Shown piece after piece: positions 16,436 to 24,973 of a DNA stretch of 39,159 bases (the stretch's first letter is position 1; every line of letters begins with the position of its first letter). The notes under the pieces are model-generated. The model worked only from the letters and a program-made list of their open reading frames with translations, was not told where the DNA came from and did not search any database. A program made the position numbers and the translations under genes. Origin of the DNA: an uncultured Prevotellaceae bacterium (GTDB taxonomy: Bacteria; Bacteroidota; Bacteroidia; Bacteroidales; Bacteroidaceae); the NCBI GenBank assembly GCA_946534585.1, contig CAMNCV010000063.1:1-39159 (forward strand). The letters are read 5' to 3'.

Positions 16436-17458
16436 ATGGCAAAAGTAGTAACTTTAGGCGAGATAATGCTTCGCCTTTCTCCGAATGGTCAGGATCGTTT
16501 TGTCCAGACTGATGTATTTCGTATCATCCCTGGTGGCGGTGAGGCTAACGTGGCTGTAAGTTGTGCTAATTATGGTCATGACGCTTACCTTGTAACTAAA
16601 CTCCCTGCACATGAAATTGGTCAGATTGCAGTAAACTCTCTGCGTCGTTATGGTGTTAACACTAAGTATATTGCTCGTGGTGGTGACCGCGTAGGTCTGT
16701 ACTACTGTGAGACTGGCGCTTCGATGCGTCCTTCAAAGGTTATCTATGATCGTGCTCATTCTGCTATTGCAGAGGCAGATCCTTCTGATTTCGACTTTGA
16801 TGCAATCATGGAAGGTGCTGACTGGTTCCATTGGTCTGGCATTACACCTGCTATTTCGGATAAGGCTGCGGAACTGACAAAGATTGCTTGTCAGGCTGCA
16901 AAACGCCATGGCGTAACGGTTTCTGTTGACCTTAACTTCCGTAAGAAGCTCTGGACTTCAGAGAAAGCCATCTCTATCATGCGTCCTCTCATGGAGTATG
17001 TTGACGTATGTATCGGTAATGAGGAAGATGCAGAACTCTGTCTTGGTTTCAAACCAGAAGCAGATGTAGAAGGCGGTGAGACAAACGCTGCTGGTTATGA
17101 AGGTATCTTCAAGCAGATGAAGGAGAAGTTCGGATTCAAGTATGTTGTTTCTACACTGCGTGAGTCATTCTCTGCTACATTCAATGGCTGGAAGGCTCTC
17201 ATTTATGACGGTAAGGAATTCTACCAGTCAAAGCGTTATGAAATCAATCCAATCATCGACCGCGTAGGTGGTGGCGACTCTTTCTCTGGTGGTCTTATCC
17301 ATGGTTTGTTGACTAAGGAAACACAAGGTGAGGCACTTGAGTTCGCTGTTGCTGCATCAGCACTGAAGCACACTATCAATGGTGACTACAACCTCGTCGG
17401 TATCTCAGAGGTAGAGTCTCTCGCCGGTGGTAATGCTAATGGTCGTGTACAGCGCTAA
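16436..17458 (+). CDS. kdgK: 2-keto-3-deoxygluconate kinase (PfkB family)
   Basis: It phosphorylates KDG to KDPG with ATP in the cytoplasm. The 340 residues contain the PfkB signature 1 region with GGGEANVAVSCANYG (33-47). The catalytic signature RVGGGDSFSGGLIHGLL lies near 276-292, with the expected catalytic Asp in GGGD. The RxP/Y substrate-loop region GLYYCETGASMRPSKVIYDRAHSA is typical of KDG kinases rather than fructokinases. Its neighbours, altronate dehydratase and KDPG aldolase, are the steps before and after it, which supports the specificity strongly. Confidence 0.94.
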   Translation: MAKVVTLGEIMLRLSPNGQDRFVQTDVFRIIPGGGEANVAVSCANYGHDAYLVTKLPAHEIGQIAVNSLRRYGVNTKYIARGGDRVGLYYCETGASMRPSKVIYDRAHSAIAEADPSDFDFDAIMEGADWFHWSGITPAISDKAAELTKIACQAAKRHGVTVSVDLNFRKKLWTSEKAISIMRPLMEYVDVCIGNEEDAELCLGFKPEADVEGGETNAAGYEGIFKQMKEKFGFKYVVSTLRESFSATFNGWKALIYDGKEFYQSKRYEINPIIDRVGGGDSFSGGLIHGLLTKETQGEALEFAVAASALKHTINGDYNLVGISEVESLAGGNANGRVQR

Positions 17459-17479
17459 GACGGGAATGTTAGATAAATA

Positions 17480-17543
17480 GTCGTTTGGTCGTTTGGATGA
17501 TATTCTATGATATGGTTGTAGTTGTCCTAAACGGCTGAACGAC
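17480..17543. repeat. GTCGTTTG direct repeat with imperfect inverted partner
   Basis: Between kdgK and eda, GTCGTTTG is tandemly repeated at 17480-17495. Its imperfect complement AAACGGCTGAACGAC lies at 17529-17543, with 12 of 15 positions matching and some mismatches wobble-compatible. The transcript could fold into a hairpin just before the aldolase start and may influence mRNA stability between the two genes. Confidence 0.55.
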
Positions 17544-17569
17544 AAATAAAGTTAAACAAATAGAGAATA

Positions 17570-18238
17570 ATGGCAAAATTCGATAAGTTTCAGGTGATGG
17601 CAAAGATTGCCGAGGCACCTATGGTTCCTGTTTTTTACAACAAGGACGTTGAGATATGTAAGAATGTTATCAAGGCTTGTTACGATGGTGGCGTGCGTGC
17701 TTTCGAGTTCACTAACCGTGGCGATTTCGCTCATGAGGTGTTTGGTGAACTTTCAAAGTGGGTAGCAAAGGAATGTCCAGAACTTGCACTCGGTATCGGT
17801 TCTGTAGTTGATGCTCCTACGGCTTCACTCTATATTCAGCTTGGCGCGAACTTCGTTGTAGGTCCTCTGTTCAACCCTGACATTGCTGTAGTCTGCAACC
17901 GTCGTTGCGTGACATACTGCCCTGGATGTCTTACACCATCAGAGATAGGTAAGGCACAGGAGGTTGGTTGCGACTTTACAAAGGTGTTCCCGGGTGATGT
18001 TGTAGGTCCAAACCTCATCAAGGGCTTAATGGCACCAATGCCATGGTCGAAGATTATGGTTACAGGCGGTGTAGCTCCAGAAGAGGAGAACCTCAAAGGC
18101 TGGTTTAAGGCTGGCGTATTCTGTGTGGGCATGGGTTCTAAGCTCTTCCCGAAGGATAAGGTTGCTGCAGGTGACTGGAAGTATATTACAGATAAATGTA
18201 AGGAGGCTCTTGGCTACTGTGCAGCAGCTAAGGCATAA
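17570..18238 (+). CDS. eda: KDPG aldolase (2-dehydro-3-deoxy-phosphogluconate aldolase)
   Basis: It cleaves KDPG to pyruvate and glyceraldehyde-3-phosphate, the last step of the pathway encoded here. The 222-residue protein is a class I aldolase barrel. The Schiff-base lysine is in [10 protein letters not shown] (Lys138), and the conserved acid is in AFEFTNRGD (Glu46). The phosphate-binding end has [16 protein letters not shown] and VGMGSKLFP. It is the second gene after kdgK, 111 bases apart, in the same orientation. The strong terminator at 18255-18296 follows. Confidence 0.95.
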   Translation: MAKFDKFQVMAKIAEAPMVPVFYNKDVEICKNVIKACYDGGVRAFEFTNRGDFAHEVFGELSKWVAKECPELALGIGSVVDAPTASLYIQLGANFVVGPLFNPDIAVVCNRRCVTYCPGCLTPSEIGKAQEVGCDFTKVFPGDVVGPNLIKGLMAPMPWSKIMVTGGVAPEEENLKGWFKAGVFCVGMGSKLFPKDKVAAGDWKYITDKCKEALGYCAAAKA

Positions 18239-18254
18239 ATACAGGCAAAATAAT

Positions 18255-18296
18255 GGCTCCACAAAGTATATATTGGCTTTGTGGAGCCTTTTTTTT
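18255..18296 (+). terminator. Intrinsic terminator after eda, inside the next reading frame
   Basis: GGCTCCACAAAG (18255-18266) pairs perfectly with CTTTGTGGAGCC (18277-18288), followed by eight T (18289-18296). It ends the kdgK-eda transcript. The right arm and T-run also fall inside the apparent signal-peptide codons of the following gene. Confidence 0.92.
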
Positions 18297-21131
18297 CTGG
18301 CTTTCCTCTGTGTTTCTTGTCTTAATGGGGGAAAGACGGAGAGTGGCGATATGCTTCAGACGGAAGTCGAGCAGATGCATCGTTGTCGTTTGAAGGCGGA
18401 CAATCTTGGTTTTTATGTACACAAACACAAGGCAGAGAAACTCATAAACGCACTGCATGATAGTTCTTTTGACAAGGAAGTAGGACGCTACTATCTGGTG
18501 CTTACGGACTATTACATACAGACAGGCAACCGCAAGGAAGCTCGTGAATTGATGGACAGTATGGCCAATAATGTCATGCTGAGTTTGAATACAGACACGT
18601 TGTTGTGGCTTGACTATCTTTGTCATCGAGGCGATGTGGCATATCGCCCATATAATATAGCTACAAACAAAAACAGCATACTTAGTGGATATGACTGCCT
18701 TGTGCAGTGCTATATCATCTCTACTCGCAGAAACTATTCATTATATAAAGGAATTTCAATGAAGTTGCTGAGTAAATATCTGCTCAGCGACAGTATCTGC
18801 TCGCTTGTGAAGCAGGAAGATCCAGCATCGTTGCGCTATATGAACGAGGAGAATGTAAGTGATACAATGCTTGCAGGAAACCTGGCCGAGAGAGCATTGT
18901 GTGAGTTTCTGTATCTTAATAACCCATATCAGACGGCAGACTCTTGGCGTTCCCTTGCCTTGTGTTTCTTCACCATAGGCAATGCCGAACGTTCGGTGGA
19001 ATGTCTCCACAATGCACTTGCAAACCCCGCTGTTGACTCAATACCCGCATTGAAGAGTGCCATCTGTCAGCAGATGTCTATGTCGTATGCAGCATTGAAC
19101 GACAAGTATCTGAGCGACAAATATCGCAATGATTATCTTGATATACAAGACTATATACGTCAAGACCGACAGTTGGAGGCGCGTATGGTAGAACTGAATG
19201 AGTCAACGCGTCGCATTTGGTACAGTGTTGTTGCTGCACTGCTGCTCCTTGTACTACTCGGAGGGACGACATTGTTGTTTAATGAATTACGTAAGCGTCG
19301 TGAACGCAAACGCAGGGCTTATAATGATGAAGTGGAACAGTTGGAGGAACAAGAGGCAATGTTGCATTTGCGATGGTCTGATGCTCTGCGTATTGCTGTA
19401 GAGCAGCGTTCGCGCGTGGCATATCTCAGCGGTATGTTACCGTTGGCTGACCGTCTGCGTATAGCCTTGAGTAAGGGGCAAACGGCGTATGCTGGTGAAT
19501 TGGCTGATGGAATAGTGAATCAGAATGAGCGTCTCACGCAGTGGATAAAACTGCGTCAGGGTAGTGTGGCGCCACGTATAGAGGTCTTTGACGTTACGTC
19601 ATTATATGATGTAATACGTAAGAACGAGAGGAACATAGCGAACAAGGGCATATCGTTGTCGCTATCACAGGCAGATGAAACAGTGTGCGTAAGAGCCGAC
19701 CGCATACTTACGTTGTTTATGCTCAATACGCTGATAGATAATGCTGTTAAGGCAAATCCGCATAATATCAGCATCAATGCTGAAACTGTTGTTTCCGAGG
19801 GGTATGTCGAGATAACCGTAAGTGATGACGGAAAAGGCATGGAACAGGCGCAGGTGAACCATCTCTTTGACCGTAAACCGATATCAGATGATAGTTCCCA
19901 AATAGTGAAATCGCATGGCTTCGGACTACAGAACTGTCGGGGAATAATCGACCGCTATCGTAAACTGTCGTCCTCGTATTCAGTCTGCTCTATATGGGCG
20001 AAGTCAGAAAAGGGTAGGGGAACAATCATAGGTTTCCGCCTGCCGTTGGTAGTTAAGATGATAGCTCTGTTTGTGTGTATGGCGGTGAGTGTGCAGGGCA
20101 GCGAAATACGAAGATATGCCGACAGTCTATACAACTGCAATGTAGAAGGACGAAGTGACGTAGCCATGCAGTATGCAGATTCTTGCGAGGAATGTTTGAG
20201 GCGAAAGGAACCTATAGACAGTGCTACGCTGCTGAGCATTTACAACGAAACGGCAGTGGCTGCGCTCTCATTGCATGAGTGGGACAAATATTTGCTTTAT
20301 AATTATCGCTATACTACGTTGTATCAAACGTGTACCGCCGATAAAAACCTTCCACTATACTGCGGACAACTTGAGCACAATAAGCGTATGGCGAATATCG
20401 CTATGTCCATTTGCGTACTGCTTTTACTGGCCATGGTGCCTGCCTTCTGGTTTATATACCTGCGCCATGTGTATCGTGAGCGTAAGGACTTGATTAAGAG
20501 AAAGCAACAGTTACAAGAGAGCATAGCTGAGTATGATGCACAGTATTCTATGTTCCATATTTATAATAATGTGACCGACAATCATTTGTCTGTGTTGAAG
20601 CACGAGACAATGTACTACCCCTCGCGTATCAGCCAGATGGTTAAGACCTCTGCACCAGCGGAGGAAATAACACCGATAGCTGATTATTATTGCGAACTGT
20701 ATATGCTATTGCTAAAGCAGATGACCAGCGATCGTACTCAGTGTAGGCTTTTTCCAATAAAACAGTACACAGTCAGTGAACTGTTTCCTTGTCTGCACTC
20801 GGATGCAATGACAGTAGCAAATCACGAAATGATGGATTATCTGCAACTGTTGTTGAAACGCCATAACAGTGGGACAGAGCCAGAATATAGTATTGTGGAG
20901 AATCAGTCAGGTTACCATGAGATACATGTGTTGATGTCGGACTTCAGCCATTCGATTACAATCCTGCCTCAGATGTTTTCTTCTCTGACGCAAGACACTG
21001 ATTTTTTGGTTATGAGACAGATATTGCGCGAGATGGGTGAGGCCTCCATGTGTTACGGATGTGGCATCAGTGTCTCACAGCAACAAGCGCAGGTGGTAAT
21101 CAAGTTTACTCTGCCAGCAAGAAAAAATTGA
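18273..21131 (+). CDS. Large sensor histidine kinase-like protein (DUF5112/DUF5113-like)
   Basis: About 952 residues from a proposed TTG start. A hydrophobic segment with lipobox-like LCVSC (about 18273-18320) is followed by a helical, TPR-like periplasmic region. A membrane span (about 19214-19280) follows, then a cytoplasmic coiled region and a HATPase_c domain. The ATPase has N-box LIDNAVKAN (Asn at codon 19740), DDGKGM and GFGLQN boxes. A second signal-like span (20050-20100), a second short periplasmic part and a fourth span (20389-20460) come next, then a C-terminal domain with H-box-like KHETMYYPSR (His codon at 20601). The start is uncertain: the frame is open upstream into eda (ATG 18123), and the first ATG after the terminator is 18351. 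No response regulator gene lies nearby. recF follows after 8 bases. Confidence 0.82.
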   Translation: MALWSLFFLAFLCVSCLNGGKTESGDMLQTEVEQMHRCRLKADNLGFYVHKHKAEKLINALHDSSFDKEVGRYYLVLTDYYIQTGNRKEARELMDSMANNVMLSLNTDTLLWLDYLCHRGDVAYRPYNIATNKNSILSGYDCLVQCYIISTRRNYSLYKGISMKLLSKYLLSDSICSLVKQEDPASLRYMNEENVSDTMLAGNLAERALCEFLYLNNPYQTADSWRSLALCFFTIGNAERSVECLHNALANPAVDSIPALKSAICQQMSMSYAALNDKYLSDKYRNDYLDIQDYIRQDRQLEARMVELNESTRRIWYSVVAALLLLVLLGGTTLLFNELRKRRERKRRAYNDEVEQLEEQEAMLHLRWSDALRIAVEQRSRVAYLSGMLPLADRLRIALSKGQTAYAGELADGIVNQNERLTQWIKLRQGSVAPRIEVFDVTSLYDVIRKNERNIANKGISLSLSQADETVCVRADRILTLFMLNTLIDNAVKANPHNISINAETVVSEGYVEITVSDDGKGMEQAQVNHLFDRKPISDDSSQIVKSHGFGLQNCRGIIDRYRKLSSSYSVCSIWAKSEKGRGTIIGFRLPLVVKMIALFVCMAVSVQGSEIRRYADSLYNCNVEGRSDVAMQYADSCEECLRRKEPIDSATLLSIYNETAVAALSLHEWDKYLLYNYRYTTLYQTCTADKNLPLYCGQLEHNKRMANIAMSICVLLLLAMVPAFWFIYLRHVYRERKDLIKRKQQLQESIAEYDAQYSMFHIYNNVTDNHLSVLKHETMYYPSRISQMVKTSAPAEEITPIADYYCELYMLLLKQMTSDRTQCRLFPIKQYTVSELFPCLHSDAMTVANHEMMDYLQLLLKRHNSGTEPEYSIVENQSGYHEIHVLMSDFSHSITILPQMFSSLTQDTDFLVMRQILREMGEASMCYGCGISVSQQQAQVVIKFTLPARKN

Positions 21132-21139
21132 AATAAGAC

Positions 21140-22237
21140 ATGATACTTTCTAATATATCAATACTGAATTATAAGAACATAGCGGATGCAGAACTCGTGT
21201 TTTCGCCCAATATCAACTGTTTCATAGGCGACAATGGCGAGGGAAAGACCAACTTGCTCGATGCTGTGTATTTCCTCAGTTTTACCCATTCTATGTTCTC
21301 TAACATCGATTCGCAGATGATGCGCCACGGCTCTGATTTCTTCATGCTTAAGGGTTCGTATCTGCATGACGATGGCGAGACGAGCGAAGAGGTATATGCT
21401 GGCATGAAGCGAGGGGTGAAAAAACAATTCAAACGTAACAATAAGGCCTACAAACGCCTCTCGGAACATATAGGACTGGTGCCGCTGATTATAGTTTCTC
21501 CCGATGATGTGATGCTCGTAGGCGGAGGCAGTGAGGAACGACGCAAACTGCTTGATATCGTGATTTCTCAGTATGACAATACTTATATTGACTATCTTGT
21601 GCGTTACAATAAGGCTCTTCAGCAGCGTAATGCCCTGCTGAAGATGGATGAGGAACCCGACAAGACGCTTCTTATGCTATGGGAGGAGGAAATGGCTGTA
21701 AACGGAGAAGAGGTCTATAAGCGGCGCAATGACTTCGTAGAACGCTTCATACCAGTGTTTAATGATATATATACGCGTATCAGTGGAGAGAAGGAGGAGG
21801 TATCGTTGAAGTATATATCACATTGTCAACGTGGGCGGTTGCTCGATGTTATTCAGCGTGACCGATTGCGCGACCGCGCTGTGGGCTACTCTCTTCACGG
21901 CATACACCGTGATGACTTGGAGATGCTTATAGGTGGTTATCCCATGCGTCGCGAAGGCAGTCAGGGGCAGACAAAGACGTATGTCATAGCTCTGAAACTC
22001 GCCCAGTTCGGATTCCTGCGCAGTACAGAGAGTCGCACCACACCGCTGTTGCTGCTCGACGACATCTTCGATAAGTTGGATTCACAACGCGTGGAGAATA
22101 TAATAAATATAGTGAGCAGTGACGATTTCGGTCAGATTTTCATTACAGATACTAATCGTGACCACCTTGATCGCATACTTGCCTCATCGCAGTCAGACTA
22201 TAAGATTTTCAAGGTAAAAGACGGTGTTTTTTCTTGA
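21140..22237 (+). CDS. recF: DNA replication and repair protein RecF
   Basis: RecF is an SMC-like ATPase that helps load RecA at single-strand gaps. The 365-residue protein has Walker A FIGDNGEGKTNLLD (29-41) and the ABC-type signature region with GSQGQTKTYVIALKLA. Walker B LLLLDDIFDKLD and the D-loop precede a terminal FITDTNRDHL segment. All functional motifs are intact and the length is normal. It directly follows the sensor-kinase-like gene and probably shares its transcript. Confidence 0.96.
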   Translation: MILSNISILNYKNIADAELVFSPNINCFIGDNGEGKTNLLDAVYFLSFTHSMFSNIDSQMMRHGSDFFMLKGSYLHDDGETSEEVYAGMKRGVKKQFKRNNKAYKRLSEHIGLVPLIIVSPDDVMLVGGGSEERRKLLDIVISQYDNTYIDYLVRYNKALQQRNALLKMDEEPDKTLLMLWEEEMAVNGEEVYKRRNDFVERFIPVFNDIYTRISGEKEEVSLKYISHCQRGRLLDVIQRDRLRDRAVGYSLHGIHRDDLEMLIGGYPMRREGSQGQTKTYVIALKLAQFGFLRSTESRTTPLLLLDDIFDKLDSQRVENIINIVSSDDFGQIFITDTNRDHLDRILASSQSDYKIFKVKDGVFS

Positions 22238-22245
22238 TGCAATCC

Positions 22246-22333
22246 CCATGCCTCGCAATCGCTATCTGATTACCTCGTAAAAGCATACAGATTACGTGGT
22301 AATCGCAATGCTTTTACTGTGTAATCGCAATGC
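22246..22333. repeat. 22-base modular repeat array B
   Basis: Four 22-base units start at 22246, 22268, 22290 and 22312 and fade into a fifth. Units 3 and 4 share the exact 13-mer GTAATCGCAATGC (22299-22311 and 22321-22333). The unit at 22290 begins with the perfect small hairpin GATTAC-GTG-GTAATC. It is the same family, period and internal register as array A at 6700-6787. It lies just after recF in a 353-base gap (22238-22590) whose remainder holds only a doubtful 62-codon ORF. Confidence 0.85.
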
Positions 22334-22371
22334 TATTGCAAAACTAAAGGAAATGCAATGCAGAACCCACC

Positions 22372-22560
22372 TTAAGTCAAAGAGAAACGAGCCGAAGGCT
22401 TAACTAAAGTGCAGTGCGGGTCATAGTGTTGTATTTTACCCTTTACGGGGAACGCTACCCAAGGGAAACGAATCGAAATCATGACTGCCTCTATCACCGT
22501 GGCCAGCTTGCCAGAGCGTCTCCAATAGAATGTCTCATCAAAAAAATACAGTTCTTTCAT
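22372..22560 (-). CDS. Doubtful small ORF, 62 residues
   Basis: I do not recognise this sequence. It starts 30 bases after the pyrK stop on the same strand (MKELYFFDETFYWRRSGK) and ends beside repeat array B. It has no signal peptide or membrane span. It could be a real small protein at the end of the pepD-pyrK operon, a decayed gene fragment, or chance. The position normally held by pyrD in related genomes is here, but the sequence does not resemble the start of PyrD. Confidence 0.3.
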   Translation of the reverse strand: MKELYFFDETFYWRRSGKLATVIEAVMISIRFPWVAFPVKGKIQHYDPHCTLVKPSARFSLT

Positions 22561-22590
22561 ATCATTGATATGTTAATCAGTAGATTCACC

Positions 22591-23370
22591 CTAAAGGTTG
22601 AGGCGTTTAGAGTTGAATACTGGTCCCTCGGTGCATACGCAAACGTTGCCTTTGTCCTTTGTTTTTTCTACACAACAGAGACACGCCCCTAAGCCGCAGG
22701 CCATCTTGTTTTCAAGGCTTATCTCACATTCTGTTCCGAGTTTGTCAGCCAGTTGCGCCACGGCTTTCATCATCGGCATAGGACCGCAGCAGGAGATGAG
22801 ATCGAAGTGTTCTGTGTTGAATAGGCTATGGTTCGTCACAAAACCCTTTTCGCCTTCTGTTCCATCTTCTGTAGTAACGAATACGCGACCATACTGTTTG
22901 AAACTGTCTATCATCAGCAAGTCTTTCTTCGACCGTGCTCCGAGCAGGAATGTTGGCTCCTGACCCGCTTCTTGCAGCTTCTTGCCCAGATACAGCAATG
23001 GGGCTACGCCAACGCCACCACCTATGAGCAATCGTTTGGAAATGCTTTCTGATGCCGTTGCAAGGGTAAAGCCATTGCCGAGCGGATACATCACGTTGAG
23101 TTTGTCGCCCGATTTCAGTGTAGCCAGATGGCGAGTGCCTTCACCTACTAAAGCTACGAGCAGATGAAGTTCGTTATTTTGTACGTCAACATTATTGATA
23201 GAGATTGGGCGACGCAGAAAAGTAGCAGGCGAGTCCTCAACTTTTAACTCTACAAACTGGCCAGGCAGCATCTCTGGCAGAGGCTCATCCTGCGTCAGTC
23301 GCAACAGTATGTATTTCTCGTTTATGTGGTCAACGGCTTTCACCGTGAGGTCGGAACAGTATTTTTTCAT
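22591..23370 (-). CDS. pyrK: Dihydroorotate dehydrogenase electron transfer subunit
   Basis: PyrK is the FAD/2Fe-2S subunit that passes electrons from dihydroorotate dehydrogenase (PyrD type 1B) to NAD+ in pyrimidine synthesis. The 259 residues show an FAD-binding barrel with FLRRPISINNVD (51-62) and an NAD-binding segment LLIGGGVGVAPLLYLGK (about 114-130). A C-terminal iron-sulfur segment MACGLGACLCCVEK is followed by VCVCTEGPVF, with C-x4-C-x2-C and a distal Cys as expected. It lies 23 bases after pepD. The usual partner pyrD is not in the window. Confidence 0.93.
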   Translation of the reverse strand: MKKYCSDLTVKAVDHINEKYILLRLTQDEPLPEMLPGQFVELKVEDSPATFLRRPISINNVDVQNNELHLLVALVGEGTRHLATLKSGDKLNVMYPLGNGFTLATASESISKRLLIGGGVGVAPLLYLGKKLQEAGQEPTFLLGARSKKDLLMIDSFKQYGRVFVTTEDGTEGEKGFVTNHSLFNTEHFDLISCCGPMPMMKAVAQLADKLGTECEISLENKMACGLGACLCCVEKTKDKGNVCVCTEGPVFNSKRLNL

Positions 23371-23393
23371 TGTTTTTGTATAGTTATCAGTTG

Positions 23394-24848
23394 TTATATT
23401 TTCTTTAATATCTCAGTTACAAGCATCCAAATTTTGTTTACCGATGGTATGTGCAGACGTTCATCTGGCGAGTGCACACCTCTCATCGTAGGGCCAATAG
23501 ACAGCATATCAAGCGCAGGATAGCGCTCGGCAAACAGTCCGCACTCCAATCCTGCATGTATGCCGATAACCTTAGGTTCAGCATTGAATAATTCACGGTA
23601 GCACTGTTGCGCCACGTTGCGCAGGTGACTGTCTTTCCTCATCTTCCAGGCAGGGTAGCCATCGCTGTGGGTAATGCTGTCGGCACCTGCAAGTTCAAAT
23701 ACGGCTCTTACTGTGTTTACCATGTTCGTAAGGTTACTCATCACGCTTGAGCGCTGGCTGCAGACGATGGTTATAGCCTCATCAGTAGTCGTTACTGACG
23801 CTGTATTGCTTGATGTCTCAGTGATGTCACCAAGAATATTGTCCTGAACCACCGCAAATACACCATTGTGTACGGCCTGCAGAGCCTTGATGACGTTGTC
23901 GCCAATGTGGCGAGGTATAAGTTTGCAAGAGTCAGTGCTCTCCATGTGCCACGCAATGCTTTTCTCCGTAACGTGGAATTCTTCCTCGACCTCAGCGCAA
24001 TATATGTTCCAGTCGGCTCTTACGGTTTCCTTTTCGCTGAATGGTACGGCAAAGACAATCTCGCCATCGCGTGGGATAGCGTTGTGAAGTTTACCGCTAT
24101 TGAAACGAGCAAGGAGCAAAGGCATCTTCTGTTGCTCAAGATATAAGAAGCGTGTCAGTATCTTTATGGCATTAGCACGCTTCTTGTTTATATCGTCGCC
24201 AGAATGACCACCCGTAAGTCCCTTTATAGTAGCACGAAGAAAAAAAAGACCCTTGTCAGGGCTTTCGGTGGCAGTAATGTTCCATGTGGCAGTGGTAGTC
24301 TTACCACCTGCGCATGATACGTAAAACAAACCCTCGTCCTCTGAATCAAGGTTTATCAGCATTTCTCCGCGTAACATATCCTTGCTGAGGTTATTAGCAC
24401 CTGTCAGTCCTGTCTCTTCATCAGTGGTAAACAGGCATTCTATTGGTCCGTGTTCTATGTCGTCTGAAGCAAGAATTGCCAGTTCTATGGCGCAACCGAT
24501 ACCATCATCGGCACCGAGCGTGGTACCTTTGGCGCGTAGCCATTCTCCATCTACGTAGGTGCTGATAGGATCTTTCATGAAGTCAATATTACAATCTACG
24601 AGTTTGTCACACACCATATCCATGTGGCTTTGTAATATTATGGTGGCCTTTGACTCCATACCAGTGGTTGCAGGCTTGCGAATCAATACATTGCCAGCTT
24701 TGTCAGTGATAGTCTCCAAATTGTGTTTACTACCAAACTGTTGCAGGTATTCTATCATGCGCTCTTCGTGTTTGGAAGGGCGAGGAATCTTGTTTATCTC
24801 TGAGAAATAATAAAACACCCTCTCTGGCTGCAATTCTTGTGTGTTCAT
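23394..24848 (-). CDS. pepD: Aminoacyl-histidine dipeptidase (peptidase D, M20 family)
   Basis: A cytoplasmic zinc dipeptidase that cleaves Xaa-His dipeptides such as carnosine. The 484-residue protein has the M20C zinc-site motifs in order. QSHMDMVCD contains the His and Asp, GTTLGADDGIG the bridging Asp, and LFTTDEETGLTGA the Glu pair (catalytic and metal). NLDSEDEG and a C-terminal GIHAGLECG supply further ligands. A lid/dimerisation domain lies between. It has its own promoter and is followed by pyrK after 23 bases. Confidence 0.95.
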   Translation of the reverse strand: MNTQELQPERVFYYFSEINKIPRPSKHEERMIEYLQQFGSKHNLETITDKAGNVLIRKPATTGMESKATIILQSHMDMVCDKLVDCNIDFMKDPISTYVDGEWLRAKGTTLGADDGIGCAIELAILASDDIEHGPIECLFTTDEETGLTGANNLSKDMLRGEMLINLDSEDEGLFYVSCAGGKTTTATWNITATESPDKGLFFLRATIKGLTGGHSGDDINKKRANAIKILTRFLYLEQQKMPLLLARFNSGKLHNAIPRDGEIVFAVPFSEKETVRADWNIYCAEVEEEFHVTEKSIAWHMESTDSCKLIPRHIGDNVIKALQAVHNGVFAVVQDNILGDITETSSNTASVTTTDEAITIVCSQRSSVMSNLTNMVNTVRAVFELAGADSITHSDGYPAWKMRKDSHLRNVAQQCYRELFNAEPKVIGIHAGLECGLFAERYPALDMLSIGPTMRGVHSPDERLHIPSVNKIWMLVTEILKKI

Positions 24849-24922
24849 ATTTTTTTTAACTTTTATCCTTTAACTCTTAACTTTTTTTATATATCATTAT
24901 TCGGAATTTATTATTACCTTTG

Positions 24923-24954
24923 CAAAGTTAATAAAAAAAACAGAAACGAACAAA
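24923..24954 (-). promoter_or_regulatory. Bacteroidetes-type promoter of pepD-pyrK
   Basis: On the minus strand TTTG (24954-24951), a 20-base spacer and TAACTTTG (24930-24923) match perfectly. A plus-strand TACCTTTG (24915-24922) directly abuts it and may be the -7 box of the divergent OmpH-like gene, though without a clear -33 element. Confidence 0.8.
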
Positions 24955-24973
24955 CTTTATAATAACAAAAAAA

